Positions 63,548-64,000 of a stretch of DNA of 64,000 bases are shown here, piece after piece. The position numbers were made by a program, and so were the translations under genes. The stretch lies in contig DASXUX010000020.1 in NCBI GenBank assembly GCA_036504595.1, forward strand, positions 135,970 through 199,969. The letters are read 5' to 3'. A model generated the notes under the pieces. It ran no database searches and had not been told where the DNA came from. It saw only the letters and a list, made by a program, of their open reading frames with translations. The stretch's first letter is position 1. Every line of letters begins with the position of its first letter. Source of the stretch: DASXUX01 sp036504595. GTDB lineage: Bacteria > Planctomycetota > SZUA-567 > H5-PLA8.

Positions 63548-64000
63548 ATGGTGGTGGAGGGTGGGAGCATGGAGAACGAACGAGACGGGGTGACAGGGGG
63601 ACGGGGAGACGGGGGGAAACAGCACGACGGGGAGCACGACGGGGCAGGTAAGGACGTCTGCGGCACAAACTGCGGCGCTGCCGCAAACCTAACCCCCCAG
63701 CCCCCTTCCCTCGGAGGGAAGGGGGAGAAGGGCAGCGCTCGGGACGCCGGCGGTACGGCGGGCGCGGGTGAGTTGACGGGGGAGGAACTGAAGGACCCCT
63801 GGAAGGCGATGTTTTCGGCGGGCGTCGCGAAGATGTTCGAGGCGCGGAAGGCTCTGACGGCGCAAGAGCTCGGCGATGCGGGCGCAGGCGGGGACGAAGA
63901 GGTCTTTCGCTTTGTGGCAGAGTGCGAAAAGTTTGGCGATGCGGAGGCCGAAAGGCGCCGCGAAGAGCGCAAGGATCGCCGGATGAACGCGGAGGCGATT
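63548..64000 (+). CDS. Unknown protein with repeat-encoded N-terminus, cut by window edge
   Basis: ATG 63548 with GGAGAGG six bases before it. Open to base 64000 (151 codons), C-terminus missing. About residues 12-75 are translated from three repeat types: GACGGGG array (RDGVTGGRGDGG), the GCCGCAAACC/CCCTTCCC hairpin (CGAAANLTPQPPSLGGKGE) and a palindrome-like remnant (SARDAGGTAGA). What follows is ordinary protein: ELTGEELKDPWKAMFSAGVA, then acidic/basic helices (ECEKFGDAEAERRREERKDR). No family recognised. Confidence 0.6.
   Translation, partial: MVVEGGSMENERDGVTGGRGDGGKQHDGEHDGAGKDVCGTNCGAAANLTPQPPSLGGKGEKGSARDAGGTAGAGELTGEELKDPWKAMFSAGVAKMFEARKALTAQELGDAGAGGDEEVFRFVAECEKFGDAEAERRREERKDRRMNAEAI
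63583..63656. repeat. GACGGGG array, coding N-terminus
   Basis: GACGGGG units with variable spacing, same family as 19015-19053 and 20310-20345. Confidence 0.7.
63670..63731. repeat. GCCGCAAACC / CCCTTCCC hairpin element, coding
   Basis: GCGGCGCTGCCGCAAACC, then CCCCCTTCCCTCGGAGGGAA and GGGG. Matches 30349-30410. Confidence 0.85.

Noticed and set aside
1..64000. tRNA, rRNA, riboswitch, origin or integrase
   Set aside because: I looked in the intergenic gaps for tRNA T-loop-like and known riboswitch patterns and for tyrosine/serine recombinase motifs and saw none. A covariance-model scan would be decisive.

Overview
The window (64 kb, GC-rich, both strands densely coded) looks like a chromosome segment of an environmental bacterium of the Planctomycetota or a neighbouring PVC-type lineage. 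The reasons are the gene content (several secreted DUF1080/concanavalin-like proteins, FG-GAP and PQQ-type beta-propellers, GH116, a bacterial GPP34 protein, a NagB/PIG-L fusion, MoxR-DUF58) and an extreme load of short intergenic repeats. No rRNA, tRNA, CRISPR array, integrase or intact transposase was recognised. The lineage is an inference from content only.

Layout. 1-2042: DUF58 (cut by the window edge) and a MoxR ATPase with an N-terminal zinc ribbon, both leftward. 2280-8646: secreted hypothetical, concanavalin-like and transglutaminase-like proteins, and a large Tat-exported GH116 glycosidase. 8773-11571: MBL-fold hydrolase, PyrK-like reductase, GNAT. 11572-12598: repeat-rich, mostly gene-free. 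12599-24197: a leftward redox block. From upstream to downstream it holds a PQQ propeller, an NHL propeller, a small Tat protein, a Tat ferredoxin (NapG-like), a NapH/NosR-like membrane Fe-S protein, a membrane-anchored PQQ propeller, a NuoE-NuoF-ferredoxin fusion, and a 2Fe-2S/FAD GltD-like protein. The last five are tightly linked, with ATGA or short overlaps at three of the four junctions. I infer an electron conduit between NAD(P)H in the cytosol, the membrane and a periplasmic ferredoxin. 24510-33878: Na+/solute symporter, secreted protein, site-2 protease, aconitase with a histone-like lysine tail, GPP34, DUF1080 and FG-GAP proteins. 34122-43451: a rightward block of three large or secreted proteins (TPR, FG-GAP/PQQ/YdjY mosaic, small secreted protein). 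43566-51837: flavin reductase, UPF0175/DUF3368 toxin-antitoxin pair, PspA, orphan solute-binding protein, NagB/PIG-L divergent from a XylR-like regulator, isopropylmalate-type dehydrogenase. 51927-63276: hybrid histidine kinase, cytochrome-like protein, Nif3, UroD-like methyltransferase, TusA-like protein, polytopic membrane protein, TPR-like protein, GH42-like protein and a small membrane protein. 63548 onward: the start of an unknown gene.

The most unusual signal is the repeat population. Nearly every second intergenic gap holds a degenerate tandem array with a unit of almost always 7 bp. There are roughly ten unrelated unit families, several of which recur, and the arrays are often paired with an inverted copy of themselves to make a 70-120 bp imperfect hairpin. 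Further dispersed elements are a 44-bp palindrome, a 27-bp unit, a CACAGAG-rich hairpin, CCCC/GGGG plus CCACGGC hairpins, and a CCCTTCCC hairpin. Many of these are open in frame and are translated: inside conserved enzymes (MoxR, NuoF, GH116, GH42-like, TPR protein) and, strikingly, between the start codon and the hydrophobic core of signal peptides or at protein C-termini.
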